A program made the translations under genes and the position numbers. From Pseudomonas sp. Irchel s3b2 (GTDB lineage Bacteria; Pseudomonadota; Gammaproteobacteria; Pseudomonadales; Pseudomonadaceae): a stretch of 64,000 nucleotides of DNA. Below are positions 34,857 to 43,755 of the stretch, piece by piece (the stretch's first letter is position 1; the number at the start of each line of letters is the position of its first letter). The stretch covers positions 1 through 64,000 of the forward strand of contig NZ_FYEB01000012.1 in the NCBI RefSeq assembly GCF_900187445.1, in the 5' to 3' direction. The notes below the pieces were generated by a model. The model was given only the letters and a program-made list of their open reading frames with translations, made no database searches and was not told where the DNA came from.

Positions 34857-35732
34857 CTATCGATTGCTGTTTTCAAGCAGGGCCAGTACTCCTTTCAAAC
34901 GCATCGCCGTGGCTTCGCTGCTGCATTGCATCGGCGCGCGCAGCTCGTCATGGATCAACCCTTCCAAGGCCAGGGCGGTTTTCACCGGGGCGGGATTGGG
35001 TTCGATGAACAGGCTGTGAATCAGTGGCAGCAACTGGAAGAAGGTCGTTCGACCGGCCGCTAACCGGTTGTCGCGGATCTGTTGATACAGCGTCACGAAC
35101 AGCTCGGGATGAACATGGGCCGAGGCGGCAATCGCGCCTTTGGCGCCCAGGCACAGGGCGCTGAAAATCTGATTGTCTTCACCGCACAGCACGTCGACTT
35201 TGCCGCTGGAGAGCAACGCAAGAGTGGTGGTGGGATTGCCGCCGCAGTCCTTGATCGCGACGATCCGCTCATGGGCGACGATCCGGAGCAAGGTCGCCTG
35301 CTCGAAGGCTATGCCGGTGCGATAGGGAATGTCGTAGAGAATGACCGGGACGCTGGAAGCATCGGCGACGGTCTTGAAAAAGGCTTCCAGGCCGGCCTGG
35401 GAAGGGCGGATGTAGTACGGCGGTGGAACCAGCAAACCCGCCAGAGGACGTTTCAGAATCTCGCTCTGTAATTGCAGCAGCTCGGCGAGGTTGTTGCCGG
35501 CCAGGCCCATGACCACGCGTTCTGGCGCTACCTGCTCCAGCACCGCATCGAGCACCGCCAGTTGCTCCTGTTTGCCCAGCGCCGCGGCTTCCCCGGTGGT
35601 GCCGCAGACCACAATGCCATCGACGCCTTTTTCCAGCAGATGATTGACCAGCCGCCGCAACCCATCGAAGTCGATCGCGCCATGGTGAAACGGCGTAACG
35701 ATGGGAACCCAGATACCTTGAAACGATGACAT
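34857..35732 (-). CDS. dapA: Dihydrodipicolinate synthase-family aldolase (DapA paralogue)
   Basis: A 291-residue Schiff-base aldolase of the DHDPS/NAL family. The lysine is in RIVAIKDCGGNPTT (about residue 162). GTTGEAAAL carries the pyruvate-binding loop and VILYDIPYRTGI supplies the catalytic tyrosine. Full family length and a strong AGGAG site ten bases upstream. It is likely 4-hydroxy-tetrahydrodipicolinate synthase activity, but pseudomonads carry several paralogues and related aldolases, so the substrate is not certain. It stands alone. Confidence 0.85.
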   Translation of the reverse strand: MSSFQGIWVPIVTPFHHGAIDFDGLRRLVNHLLEKGVDGIVVCGTTGEAAALGKQEQLAVLDAVLEQVAPERVVMGLAGNNLAELLQLQSEILKRPLAGLLVPPPYYIRPSQAGLEAFFKTVADASSVPVILYDIPYRTGIAFEQATLLRIVAHERIVAIKDCGGNPTTTLALLSSGKVDVLCGEDNQIFSALCLGAKGAIAASAHVHPELFVTLYQQIRDNRLAAGRTTFFQLLPLIHSLFIEPNPAPVKTALALEGLIHDELRAPMQCSSEATAMRLKGVLALLENSNR

Positions 35733-36126
35733 GCACTTTCTCCTGAAGGTTGACCGATATCGTCACCGTCAGAAGCGTAGAAGGAAGTCAGCAAGAAGGA
35801 GGGAGTGTCCGCCGCGCTCAATGTCCTGTCAGCTCATCTGACGGGACAGCGCGCCCCGGTCACATGAGCGACTGTTTCTTCGATTTAAGGGCGTGCGCAA
35901 CGCAACCTTGCGCCTTGGCATTCAAGCCAATGACGACAGTATTGAGGTTGAAGGTTGCGGACATGGTTGCTTACACCCTGAATGAGGTGCTCAGTTTTAA
36001 AAGTCGGCGCGATGTTTGTCAATCTCGAAAATCAGCAGCGGTTGCGGGCAAGTGCGCAAGATTGTTCAAGCCATCCATCGCGACTGCTGGCACAGTCTGG
36101 GGTCTTCTCCCTGGTTGTAGAGCGTT
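35733..36126. promoter_or_regulatory. Divergent upstream region of the DapA paralogue and azlC
   Basis: The clear element is a stem TGTCCTGTCAG (35822-35832), loop CTCAT, CTGACGGGACA (35838-35848), with one mismatch in 11 pairs. It could be an operator or a small terminator. No gene is supported; overlapping frames here have no ribosome-binding site or protein-like composition. Confidence 0.4.
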
Positions 36127-36825
36127 ATGTCCAACTCACTCATGCCGCGCAGTGCATTCCTTCGCGGTGCCGCGGCCATCATGCCGTTGTCCCTGGCGAC
36201 CGCGCCTTGGGGATTGCTGGCCGGCTCCATGGCCATTGAGGCCAATCTCACACCGCTGCAAGGCCAGGGGTTGTCGAGTATCGTGTTTGCCGGCGCGGCT
36301 CAATTGGTCGCCATCGGCATGCTCAAGGGCGGTGCCGGGGTCTTTTCGATTCTGTTGACCACATTGTTGCTGACCTCCCAGCATCTGCTTTACGGGATGA
36401 GCATGCGTTCGGTGATTTCCCCGTTGCCGGGCCGCTGGCGTGTGGGGCTGGGCTTTTTGCTCACCGACGAGCTGTTCGCCCTGACCAGTCAACATGACAA
36501 ACAACAGTTCAATCGTTGGTACGCCCTGGGTGTGGGACTGACGTTTTATATCGCGTGGAACCTCTTCACCCTGGCGGGCATTGTGTTGGGCAGCAGCATT
36601 CCGGGCCTTGAACACCTGGGGCTGGACTTCTCCATCGCGGCGACTTTTATCGCCTTGATCACCCCGGTGGTGCGCAACGTTCCGACGGTGGTCTGCGTGG
36701 CGGTCTCGCTGTTCTGTTCGGTGCTGTTCAGCTATTGGCAATGGGGCTCGGCGCTGGTGTTGTCGGGGTTAGCGGGCATGACCGCAGGCTTTATCTGCAA
36801 CAAACTCTATGTGGGGCGCACATGA
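36127..36825 (+). CDS. azlC: AzlC-family branched-chain amino acid exporter, large subunit
   Basis: A 232-residue AzlC/YgaZ-type inner-membrane protein with about six helices. SLATAPWGLLAGSMAIEANL, FAGAAQLVAIGMLKGGAG and LLLTSQHLLYGMSMRSVISP are family signatures. With AzlD it should form an exporter for branched-chain or related amino acids. Its TGA overlaps the azlD start by four bases. Confidence 0.9.
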   Translation: MSNSLMPRSAFLRGAAAIMPLSLATAPWGLLAGSMAIEANLTPLQGQGLSSIVFAGAAQLVAIGMLKGGAGVFSILLTTLLLTSQHLLYGMSMRSVISPLPGRWRVGLGFLLTDELFALTSQHDKQQFNRWYALGVGLTFYIAWNLFTLAGIVLGSSIPGLEHLGLDFSIAATFIALITPVVRNVPTVVCVAVSLFCSVLFSYWQWGSALVLSGLAGMTAGFICNKLYVGRT

Positions 36826-37136
36826 TGGTCTGGGCTGTGATTATCGGGATGGGCCTGCTGGTATTCCTGAACCGCTACGTATTTCTCGAGCCTCGACTGC
36901 CGGTGCGCTTGAGCAGCAATGCCCGACAGTTCCTCGGTTTCGCGGTGCCGGGCATGCTCACCGCGATCTGCGGGCCGATTGTGTTCATGCCGGACAAACA
37001 GTTGAACCTACAGTGGGACAACCCCTACCTGATCAGTTCGCTGGTGGCCGTGGGCCTGGTGCTTTACACCCGCAACACCTTGCTCAGCATGTTATTGAGC
37101 ATGGGGTTCTTCTTTTTGCTGCGGTGGTGGCTGTGA
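36822..37136 (+). CDS. azlD: AzlD-family small exporter subunit
   Basis: A 104-residue partner of AzlC with three to four helices (VWAVIIGMGLLVFLNRYVFL; YLISSLVAVGLVLYTRNTLL; MLLSMGFFFLLRWWL). ATG 36822 lies in an ATGA overlap with the azlC stop, a translationally coupled pair, so the longer frame from 36735 is rejected. Confidence 0.9.
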   Translation: MMVWAVIIGMGLLVFLNRYVFLEPRLPVRLSSNARQFLGFAVPGMLTAICGPIVFMPDKQLNLQWDNPYLISSLVAVGLVLYTRNTLLSMLLSMGFFFLLRWWL

Positions 37137-37200
37137 GTCGTCCCATCCGAACTGTTCTATGCTTGATAGATGGCTGATCCTTTGAGGAAGGGAGGTGGAC

Positions 37201-37359
37201 ATGGCCACTGAACCAAAGCGTCCGGACCCGGATGAGGACATCGATGAACCGACTGAGGAAGAGCTCGAGCAGCAGAGGCGTTCGACGCCGGACTGGAAGC
37301 ATCCCGACGACGGTAAAGAGCTGTCGGATCGCGACCAGGAGCGCCCGCTGAAACCCTGA
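37201..37359 (+). CDS. Small acidic hypothetical protein, 52 aa
   Basis: ATG 37201 is preceded by GGGAGGTGGAC, an excellent ribosome-binding site. The product (MATEPKRPDPDEDIDEPTEE, then RRSTPDWKHPDDGKELSDRD) is highly charged and probably disordered. Similar short proteins are common in pseudomonads. A strong terminator follows 16 bases after the stop. Confidence 0.7.
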   Translation: MATEPKRPDPDEDIDEPTEEELEQQRRSTPDWKHPDDGKELSDRDQERPLKP

Positions 37360-37375
37360 TCGTCTTGTACATACC

Positions 37376-37407
37376 AAAAGGCCCCGCTATCGATGGCGGG
37401 GCTTTTT
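37376..37407 (+). terminator. Intrinsic terminator
   Basis: The stem GCCCCGC (37381-37387) and GCGGGGC (37396-37402) is preceded by AAAAG and followed by TTTTT. Its T-tract is also the target of the adjacent mobile element. Confidence 0.85.
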
Positions 37408-37410
37408 AAT

Positions 37411-37489
37411 GGTTCTTCACGGTTACCGGGACAGCGAATTCTTTTTCATGAAGATCAAGAGCGTCTTTCCCGGGATTCCGTGAAGAACC
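37411..37489. mobile_element. 79-bp MITE with perfect 8-bp target duplication
   Basis: Terminal arms GGTTCTTCACGG (37411-37422) and CCGTGAAGAACC (37478-37489) are perfect 12-mers, and the inverted similarity continues imperfectly inwards (CCGGGA / TCCCGGG). The flanks are identical, TTTTTAAT at 37403-37410 and at 37490-37497. The end sequence and the 8-bp duplication fit the ISL3 family (from memory). No transposase frame fits inside. Confidence 0.75.
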
Positions 37490-37497
37490 TTTTTAAT

Positions 37498-37706
37498 TCC
37501 CAATACCTAAAATGCAATCACCCTCCCACAGGTAAGACAATGTGTCGCTGCAGACAGAGAAATGTACCGGGAAATGCAGTCTGTTGACGCACTGTTGCTG
37601 GGTAAACACTCACTGTTCCCGGTCATGAGCTTATGCATAAATAGAATTTAATTTCACTCCTGTAAGAGCGTTATGGTCTATAAAAATGACCTTCCAGGAG
37701 CCCCTG
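37498..37706. other. Upstream region of the sulfonate-type binding protein gene
   Basis: No gene is seen. The AT-rich stretch 37631-37665 (GCATAAATAGAATTTAATTTC) is the likely promoter, and CCAGGAG is the ribosome-binding site for the ATG at 37707. Confidence 0.4.
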
Positions 37707-38654
37707 ATGAACCTCTCCCGATACCTGCGCGGTCTGTTGGCCAGCGCCCTGTTTGCCGCGCCTTTGAGCTACGGCGCCGACCCCGTGGTATTGCACGTCG
37801 GCGATCAGAACTACTACAACATTCGCGCCTCGGTGGAGGCGTCGGGTGTGCTGCAAGGAGCGCCCTACACCGTCGACTGGAAGCACTTTCAGGCCGCTGC
37901 GCCATTGGCCGAAGCGCTGAACACCGGCGCATTGGACCTGGGTTTTCTCGGCGATTCAGGTTTTCTGTTTCTGGCCGCCAAACAGGCGCCAGTGAAGCTG
38001 ATCGGCGTGTCGCGGCAGAACCCGGACACCATCGCCTTGCTGGTGCCCAAGGACTCGCCGGTCAAAACCATTGCCGATCTCAAGGGCAAGAAAGTCGCGT
38101 ACTGGCCCGGTGCCTGGAGTCAGCAGCTGACCCTGCGCGCCTTGGAGCAAGCCGATTTGCCGGATAACTACGTCGACTTCATCAAACTGATGCCGATTGA
38201 CGCCGCCGCCGCGTTACCCCAAGGCAGCATCGATGCGTTTCCGGTCTGGGAACCCTACATTTCCCAGCAAATTCTGTTCTCCGGTGCCCGGCCGATTCTC
38301 ACCGCCAAGAACCTGATGCCCGGCTTAAGCGCCATCGCCGCTTCGACGCCTTCGATCGACAGCAAACGCGAAGCCATTGCCGACTTCCTGGTGCGCCTGA
38401 AAAAGGCCCGGGCCTGGGTCGACACCCACACCGATGAGTACGCCGATCTCTGGGCGAAAAAGGCCAACCTGGACCAGAACGTGTCGCGTCATTGGCTGCG
38501 CCAGGCGCACATGACTGTCGGTCCGGTGGATCAACAGGCCGCTGCGGATCTGCAAAGCACCGCGGACTTCCTGTTCAAGGTCAAGGCATTGCCGGCTGCC
38601 CTGGCGACGGCACCGATTATCGATAGCTCGTTCCAGCAGTCGCTGGCGCAATAA
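37707..38654 (+). CDS. Sulfonate/taurine-type ABC transporter substrate-binding protein
   Basis: A 315-residue periplasmic protein of the SsuA/TauA/NrtA group. A signal peptide is seen at MNLSRYLRGLLASALFAAP, cleavage near SYGA. The mature domain has GVLQGAPYTVDWKHFQAAAP, ALDLGFLGDSGFLFL, KTIADLKGKKVAYWPGAWSQ and IDAFPVWEPY. These match aliphatic sulfonate binding proteins. No permease or ATPase gene is linked, so its transport partners are elsewhere. Ligand inferred from family only. Confidence 0.85.
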   Translation: MNLSRYLRGLLASALFAAPLSYGADPVVLHVGDQNYYNIRASVEASGVLQGAPYTVDWKHFQAAAPLAEALNTGALDLGFLGDSGFLFLAAKQAPVKLIGVSRQNPDTIALLVPKDSPVKTIADLKGKKVAYWPGAWSQQLTLRALEQADLPDNYVDFIKLMPIDAAAALPQGSIDAFPVWEPYISQQILFSGARPILTAKNLMPGLSAIAASTPSIDSKREAIADFLVRLKKARAWVDTHTDEYADLWAKKANLDQNVSRHWLRQAHMTVGPVDQQAAADLQSTADFLFKVKALPAALATAPIIDSSFQQSLAQ

Positions 38655-38823
38655 CCGAAAATCGAAGGCATAACGCGAGTCCGGGAGCGGGCGCTGGAAC
38701 CAAACACTGTGTACCCTTATCCAACCTCGGCTTGCAGCGATCTGCAGGCCGGTCGAGGGATGAATGGGCGAGGGGTTTTTGCCATTAAACGTGATGACCG
38801 CAAGGTCTGGTCCAAGGCAAAAC

Positions 38824-39723
38824 ATGAAGCAGCTGGTCAAGGTTCTCTCCGCGTTCGCCATCGCAGTCGGCTTGTTTGGCTGCATTGCCGCGCCCATTGA
38901 AATGACGCCGCAGACGCAACAGGGTCTGCGCACACAAGCGCCGATCCGCTTTCTGCTGACCTTCGACGACGGGCCCAGCGCGTCCGGTTTTTACAACCCG
39001 ACCGTCACCGTACTCGATAGCCTCGCGCGTAATCCGCTGCAACCCGACATTAAAGCCGTATTCTTCGTGCAGACCCGTGACTCACGCGCTGGCGGCAGTG
39101 AAGCGGGTCGACAAATCATGCGTCGCGAACACGCCGAAGGTCACCTGTTGGGTTTCCACACCGCCACGCGCCGGCACACCAACCATCGCTCACTGGACCC
39201 GGAAGAACTGGAGCAGTCGCTCACTGATGGCAGCGCAGACATCGCCGCGATCAGCAAAGCCTTGCCGACCCTGGTGCGTCCGCCATTCTGGAATTACGAC
39301 AAGCGCACCTTTGCGGCCTATCAACAGCATGGCATGCACGTACTGCTGACTGACCTGAGCGCCAATGACGGCAAGATCTGGGGCTTCAACGCCAGCCCTC
39401 GGCGACGGGCCAATCTGCTGTTGCAACTGTCCGAAGTCCGCGAGCGCATCGCCCTCGGTGAATTGCCGACGGTGGATGGGGTGATTCCGGTGGTGGTGAC
39501 CTTTCACGACCTTAATCGCTATACCGCCCGACATACCCGCGAATACCTGCAAATCCTGCTCGACAGTGCCAGCGCCACCGGTCTGGTCACGGCGCAGAAA
39601 GCGTTTTACGACGACACGGCAGCCCTGCAGCGGGCGGCCATGGCGCGTACTGTACGTGACAGTTCAGAGGCGGTTGAGTTGCCAGGGATCTGGAACTGGT
39701 TGTGGGGCGCAGATACCCACTGA
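38824..39723 (+). CDS. Polysaccharide deacetylase-family lipoprotein
   Basis: A 299-residue protein starting MKQLVKVLSAFAIAVGLFGC, with a lipobox LFGC and lipid attachment at Cys20. The NodB-type motif LLTFDDGPSASG provides the metal-binding aspartates. HTATRRHTNHRS supplies histidines of motif 2, and LVRPPFWNYD is motif 3. Predicted to remove acetyl groups from a cell-surface polysaccharide at the periplasmic face. A longer frame from 38764 is rejected because the lipoprotein signal would be internal. Confidence 0.86.
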   Translation: MKQLVKVLSAFAIAVGLFGCIAAPIEMTPQTQQGLRTQAPIRFLLTFDDGPSASGFYNPTVTVLDSLARNPLQPDIKAVFFVQTRDSRAGGSEAGRQIMRREHAEGHLLGFHTATRRHTNHRSLDPEELEQSLTDGSADIAAISKALPTLVRPPFWNYDKRTFAAYQQHGMHVLLTDLSANDGKIWGFNASPRRRANLLLQLSEVRERIALGELPTVDGVIPVVVTFHDLNRYTARHTREYLQILLDSASATGLVTAQKAFYDDTAALQRAAMARTVRDSSEAVELPGIWNWLWGADTH

Positions 39724-39857
39724 TCGATGTCGGGCGATTAACTGTTCAAAGTGAGAAGTAGCTAACACTAATTGTTAGCGTTCGCTGGCGCGGGTTTATT
39801 GAAGTTGATCTACGCTGAGTGGATCCAATCGGAAAACCGTCCACGAGGGCGTCCGCC

Positions 39858-40109
39858 ATGGTTCCACTTGCGCAGCTTTGCCAAATTGTCGAGTCCGGTT
39901 TCAAACCGCTGTCCTGCGAATGCACCGTGAATCGCGATGAAACGTTGCGGATCAAAGTCTTCAATGGCACCACCGGGCGGATTGAGCTGTTGATAACCGG
40001 TGTATCGCCTGACGAACTGACCAGTGTCCGCGATATTTCCAACCTGATCGGCGAACTTCGCACTGAAATGCGCGCCGGGCGCCGAGCGTTTGCCGGGGTC
40101 ATGGCCTGA
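39858..40109 (+). CDS. DUF1652 family protein
   Basis: An 83-residue protein starting MVPLAQLCQIVESGFKPLSC. ECTVNRDETLRIKVFN and GRIELLITGVSPDELTSVRD complete the pseudomonad DUF1652 pattern. Function unknown. It ends two bases before the convergent catR stop. Confidence 0.83.
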   Translation: MVPLAQLCQIVESGFKPLSCECTVNRDETLRIKVFNGTTGRIELLITGVSPDELTSVRDISNLIGELRTEMRAGRRAFAGVMA

Positions 40110-40110
40110 T

Positions 40111-41001
40111 TTATGAACCTTCGCGGGGCAGCAGTTCATCGATCATCCGCAAACAATGATTCAACCCCGGCGATACATCGCCCACGCGCCTGCTGAGGAT
40201 GATCGGCGAGGTCGCGTTGTCTTCCAGCACCGGGGTGAAGCCAATGTCGTCGCGGTGCAGCAATTGCACTGAGGCCGGCACCAACGTCACCCCGATTCCC
40301 GCCCCCACCAGACCGATTGCTGTTTGCAGCTCGTTGGTCCATTGCGCCACGTTGATGTGTACGCCATAGGATTCGAATAGCGCGATTACGTGGTCGGCGT
40401 AACTGGGACGCGGGTTGCCGGGGTAGAGCACGAAGGGTTCTTTTGCCAGTTCACGAAGGCTGATCGGCCCGGCCAGTAATGGATGGCCGGCGGGCAGGGC
40501 GGCGACCAGCCGATCTTCGGTCAGCACGGTCTGAAGAATGGCCGGGTCGTCGATGCGAATTCGCCCGAAACCAATATCGATGCGCCCGGCCTTGAGCGCC
40601 TGCACCTGTTGCAACGTGGTCATTTCCGAGAGCCCCAATTCAAGCGCCAGCGGCTCACCGCTGCGCAATCGGCGAATCAGTTCCGGCAGCACGCCATAGA
40701 GGGTCGATGGCGCAAAGCCGATGCCCAGCCAGGTCTTTTCGCCCAAACCAATCCGCCGTGTGTTGTCGCACACCTTACTCAACTGTTCGAGCAGGGCGGT
40801 GGAATGTTCATGGAAAAATCGCCCGGCGTCGGTCAACTTCAGCGGTCGGCCGCGCTCCAGCAGAAGCACCCCGAGTTCGTCTTCCAGCTGCTGAATCTGC
40901 CGGCTCAGCGGTGGTTGGGCGATGTGCAACAGTTCGGCGGCGCGGGTGAAGTTGAGGGTTTGAGCCAGCACCTGAAAATACCGCAGGTGACGCAGTTCCA
41001 T
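40111..41001 (-). CDS. catR: LysR-type regulator CatR
   Basis: A 296-residue regulator of the catBCA operon, activated by cis,cis-muconate in relatives. The helix-turn-helix is at residues 1-60 (MELRHLRYFQVLAQTLNFTR, then HIAQPPLSRQIQQLEDEL). The effector domain follows with IGFAPSTLYGVLPELIR and LPAGHPLLAGPISL. It is divergent from catB over a 127-base promoter with a perfect dyad. Start ATG 41001 fits the family; the frame extended to 41289 would run through catB. Confidence 0.92.
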   Translation of the reverse strand: MELRHLRYFQVLAQTLNFTRAAELLHIAQPPLSRQIQQLEDELGVLLLERGRPLKLTDAGRFFHEHSTALLEQLSKVCDNTRRIGLGEKTWLGIGFAPSTLYGVLPELIRRLRSGEPLALELGLSEMTTLQQVQALKAGRIDIGFGRIRIDDPAILQTVLTEDRLVAALPAGHPLLAGPISLRELAKEPFVLYPGNPRPSYADHVIALFESYGVHINVAQWTNELQTAIGLVGAGIGVTLVPASVQLLHRDDIGFTPVLEDNATSPIILSRRVGDVSPGLNHCLRMIDELLPREGS

Positions 41002-41027
41002 GAGGCCTCCGAACGTTGATCTGTTAA

Positions 41028-41042
41028 ATACCTTTAAGGTAT
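41028..41042. promoter_or_regulatory. Candidate CatR operator
   Basis: The perfect dyad ATACCTT-T-AAGGTAT contains the LysR-type T-N11-A motif. It lies 27 bases from the catR start and 87 bases before catB. A second, looser dyad (AGCCA...TGGCT, about 41045-41068) sits on the catB side and could be the activation site. Confidence 0.65.
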
Positions 41043-41128
41043 CGAGCCAGACCAATTCTATATTGGCTTCCCGAAAAAAGCCGTACCAGAATCCGTTCCA
41101 GAACTTTAAGAACCTGACGGGTATCGAC

Positions 41129-42277
41129 ATGCGTGCAACTGCCATTGAATCGATCGAGACGATCATCGTCGATCTGCCGACCATCCGCCCGCACAAACTG
41201 GCGATGCACACCATGCAGAACCAAACCTTGGTGATCATTCGTGTGCGCTGTGCCGACGGCATTGAAGGTGTGGGTGAATCGACCACCATTGGCGGTCTGG
41301 CCTACGGCAATGAAAGCCCGGACAGCATCAAGACCAACATCGACAAACACTTCGCGCCATTGCTGCTTGGCCAGGACAGCGGCAATGTGAATGCCGCGAT
41401 GTTGCGCCTGGAGCGCAGCATTAGGGGCAATACCTTCGCCAAATCGGGTATCGAAAGCGCCTTGCTCGACGCCCAGGGCAAGCGTCTCGGCCTGCCAGTC
41501 AGCGAACTGCTGGGCGGCCGGGTTCGCGATGCGCTGCCGGTGGCCTGGACCCTGGCCAGCGGCGACACCGCCAAGGACATCGCCGAAGCGGAAAAAATGC
41601 TCGACCTGCGTCGCCATCGGATCTTCAAGCTGAAAATCGGCGCAGGCGAGGTCAACCGCGACCTGGCCCACGTCATTGCGATCAAAAAGGCCTTGGGTGA
41701 TCGCGCCAGCGTGCGGGTCGATGTCAATCAGGCCTGGGACGAAGCGGTCGCGTTGCGCGCCTGCCGTATCCTCGGAACCAACGGCATTGACCTGATCGAA
41801 CAACCGATCTCGCGCAATAACCGCGCCGGCATGGTGCGCCTGAATACCGTGAGCCCGGCGCCGATCATGGCCGATGAATCCATCGAATGCGTCGAGGATG
41901 CCTTCAACCTGGCGCGGGAGGGCGCAGCTTCGGTATTCGCCCTGAAAATTGCCAAGAATGGCGGCCCACGCGCCGTGCTGCGAACCGCCGCGATTGCCGA
42001 GGCGGCCGGTATCGGCCTGTACGGCGGCACCATGCTCGAAGGCGGTATCGGCACGCTGGCCTCGGCCCATGCCTTCGTCACGCTGAACACACTGGGCTGG
42101 GACACCGAGTTGTTCGGCCCGCTGCTGCTCACCGAAGACATCCTCTGCGAGCCGTTGGTCTACCGCGATTTCCAACTGCACGTCCCGCAAACACCGGGGT
42201 TGGGCATGACTCTGGATGAAGAGCGCCTGGCGTTTTTCCGTCGAGACAAGACAACCACTGCCGTTCATCAAGCCTGA
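41129..42277 (+). CDS. catB: Muconate cycloisomerase CatB
   Basis: A 382-residue enolase-superfamily enzyme that converts cis,cis-muconate to muconolactone. The KLKIGAGEVNRD region carries the paired catalytic lysine, VRVDVNQAW holds a metal aspartate, DLIEQPIS the second ligand, and MADESIE the third, followed by LKIAKNGG. ATG 41129 gives the usual MRATAIESIETIIVDLPTIR. First gene of catBCA. Confidence 0.95.
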   Translation: MRATAIESIETIIVDLPTIRPHKLAMHTMQNQTLVIIRVRCADGIEGVGESTTIGGLAYGNESPDSIKTNIDKHFAPLLLGQDSGNVNAAMLRLERSIRGNTFAKSGIESALLDAQGKRLGLPVSELLGGRVRDALPVAWTLASGDTAKDIAEAEKMLDLRRHRIFKLKIGAGEVNRDLAHVIAIKKALGDRASVRVDVNQAWDEAVALRACRILGTNGIDLIEQPISRNNRAGMVRLNTVSPAPIMADESIECVEDAFNLAREGAASVFALKIAKNGGPRAVLRTAAIAEAAGIGLYGGTMLEGGIGTLASAHAFVTLNTLGWDTELFGPLLLTEDILCEPLVYRDFQLHVPQTPGLGMTLDEERLAFFRRDKTTTAVHQA

Positions 42278-42287
42278 GGAGGGCATC

Positions 42288-42578
42288 ATGCTGTTTCACG
42301 TAAAAATGACTGTGAATTTACCGGTCGACATGAACCCGGAACGCGCCGCTCAGCTCAAGGCCGACGAAAAAGCCCTGGCCCAGCGTCTGCAAGAGCAAGG
42401 CAAGTGGCGTCATCTGTGGCGCATCGCCGGGCTCTATGCCAATTACAGCGTGTTCGATGTCGACAGCGTTCAGGAACTGCATGACCTGCTGATGCAATTG
42501 CCGCTGTACCCGTACATGGCGATCGAAGTCACCGCGATGTGCCGGCATCCTTCTTCCATTCGCGAGGATGACCGCTGA
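42288..42578 (+). CDS. catC: Muconolactone delta-isomerase CatC
   Basis: A 96-residue enzyme that moves the double bond of muconolactone to give the beta-ketoadipate enol-lactone. MLFHVKMTVNLPVDM and RHLWRIAGLYANYSVFDVDS are diagnostic. ATG 42288 has GAGGAGGG upstream, ten bases after catB, so the two genes are co-transcribed. Confidence 0.95.
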   Translation: MLFHVKMTVNLPVDMNPERAAQLKADEKALAQRLQEQGKWRHLWRIAGLYANYSVFDVDSVQELHDLLMQLPLYPYMAIEVTAMCRHPSSIREDDR

Positions 42579-42633
42579 ACCCAGCCTGTTCAGTTCGCTA
42601 CGCTAATAATTACAAGATGAGGAACCCACCAAA

Positions 42634-43563
42634 ATGAACGTCAAGATTTCCCACACTGCCAGTGCCCAGAAGTTTCTCGAAGACGCCAGCGGTCTGCATA
42701 ACGAAGCCGGCGATCCGCGGGTCAAAGCGCTGATTTACCGCATCCTGCGCGATTCAGTGAACATCATCGAAGACTTGGCCGTGACCCCGGAAGAGTTCTG
42801 GAAAGCCGTCAACTACCTCAACGTGCTGGGTGCGCGTCAAGAGGCCGGGTTGGTGGTGGCCGGGCTCGGTCTGGAGCATTACCTCGACCTGCTGATGGAT
42901 GCCGAAGACGAGCAGGCAGGCAAGGCCGGCGGCACACCGCGGACCATCGAAGGCCCGTTGTACGTGGCGGGTGCGCCGCTATCGGATGGCGAAGCGCGGC
43001 TGGACGATGGCGTCGATCCGGGCGTCGTGCTGTTCATGCAAGGCCAGGTGCGCAACACCGCCGGCGAGCCGCTGGCCGGCGCGGTGGTGGATGTCTGGCA
43101 CGCTAACACCGGCGGCACTTATTCGTACTTCGATACCACTCAATCGGAATTCAACCTCCGTCGTCGTATAGTCACCGATGCTGAGGGCCGTTACCGTTTT
43201 CGCAGCATCGTGCCGTCGGGCTACGGCTGCCCGCCGGACGGTCCGACCCAGCAATTGCTCGATCAACTGGGCCGTCATGGTCAGCGGCCGGCGCACATCC
43301 ACTTCTTCATTTCGGCGGCGGATCATCGTCACCTGACCACCCAGATCAACCTCGACGGCGATCAGTACCTGCATGACGATTTCGCCTATGCCACCCGTGA
43401 TGAGCTGATTGCCAAAATCACTTTCAGCGATGATCCGCAGCGTGCGGCGGCCCATGGCGTGAGCGGTCGTTTTGCCGAAATCGATTTTGACTTCACGCTG
43501 CAGTCGTCTGCCCAGCCTGAGGAGCAGCAACGCCACGAACGGGTTCGCGCGCTCGAGGACTGA
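42634..43563 (+). CDS. catA: Catechol 1,2-dioxygenase CatA
   Basis: A 309-residue intradiol ring-cleaving enzyme with Fe(III) that converts catechol to cis,cis-muconate. TIEGPLYVAGAPL is conserved. VVDVWHANTGGTYSYFDTT, YGCPPDGPTQQLLDQLGRHG and RPAHIHFFISAADHRHL carry the Tyr, Tyr, His, His iron ligands. The N-terminal helical dimerisation domain is present at about 1-100. It lies 55 bases after catC in the same operon. Confidence 0.96.
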   Translation: MNVKISHTASAQKFLEDASGLHNEAGDPRVKALIYRILRDSVNIIEDLAVTPEEFWKAVNYLNVLGARQEAGLVVAGLGLEHYLDLLMDAEDEQAGKAGGTPRTIEGPLYVAGAPLSDGEARLDDGVDPGVVLFMQGQVRNTAGEPLAGAVVDVWHANTGGTYSYFDTTQSEFNLRRRIVTDAEGRYRFRSIVPSGYGCPPDGPTQQLLDQLGRHGQRPAHIHFFISAADHRHLTTQINLDGDQYLHDDFAYATRDELIAKITFSDDPQRAAAHGVSGRFAEIDFDFTLQSSAQPEEQQRHERVRALED

Positions 43564-43584
43564 TACCCTCGACCAGCCGAACCT

Positions 43585-43676
43585 TTGTGGGAGCGAGCCT
43601 GCTCGCGAAAGCGGAGTATCAGTCAACGTTGATGTTGAAGCTGATAGCCCTTTAGCGAGCAGGCTCGCTCCCACAG
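43585..43676. repeat. REP-type inverted repeat
   Basis: The arms TGTGGGAGCGAGCCTGCTCG and CGAGCAGGCTCGCTCCCACA enclose about 50 bases. It lies between catA and benR and probably limits read-through. Confidence 0.8.
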
Positions 43677-43755
43677 GTCGGTCAACTGACAAATCGATGC
43701 GAGTACTGCTCTAGAATGGCCCGACGCACCCTATAACAACAATGAGAGTGAACCG

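Noticed and set aside
37411..37489. The 79-bp palindrome as an ordinary REP or terminator
   Set aside because: It has exact 8-bp flanking duplications and ends unlike the local REP family, which favours a transposed MITE.
41024..42289. A 421-codon frame antisense to catB
   Set aside because: catB is full-length with all catalytic motifs; the antisense frame has no protein-like features.
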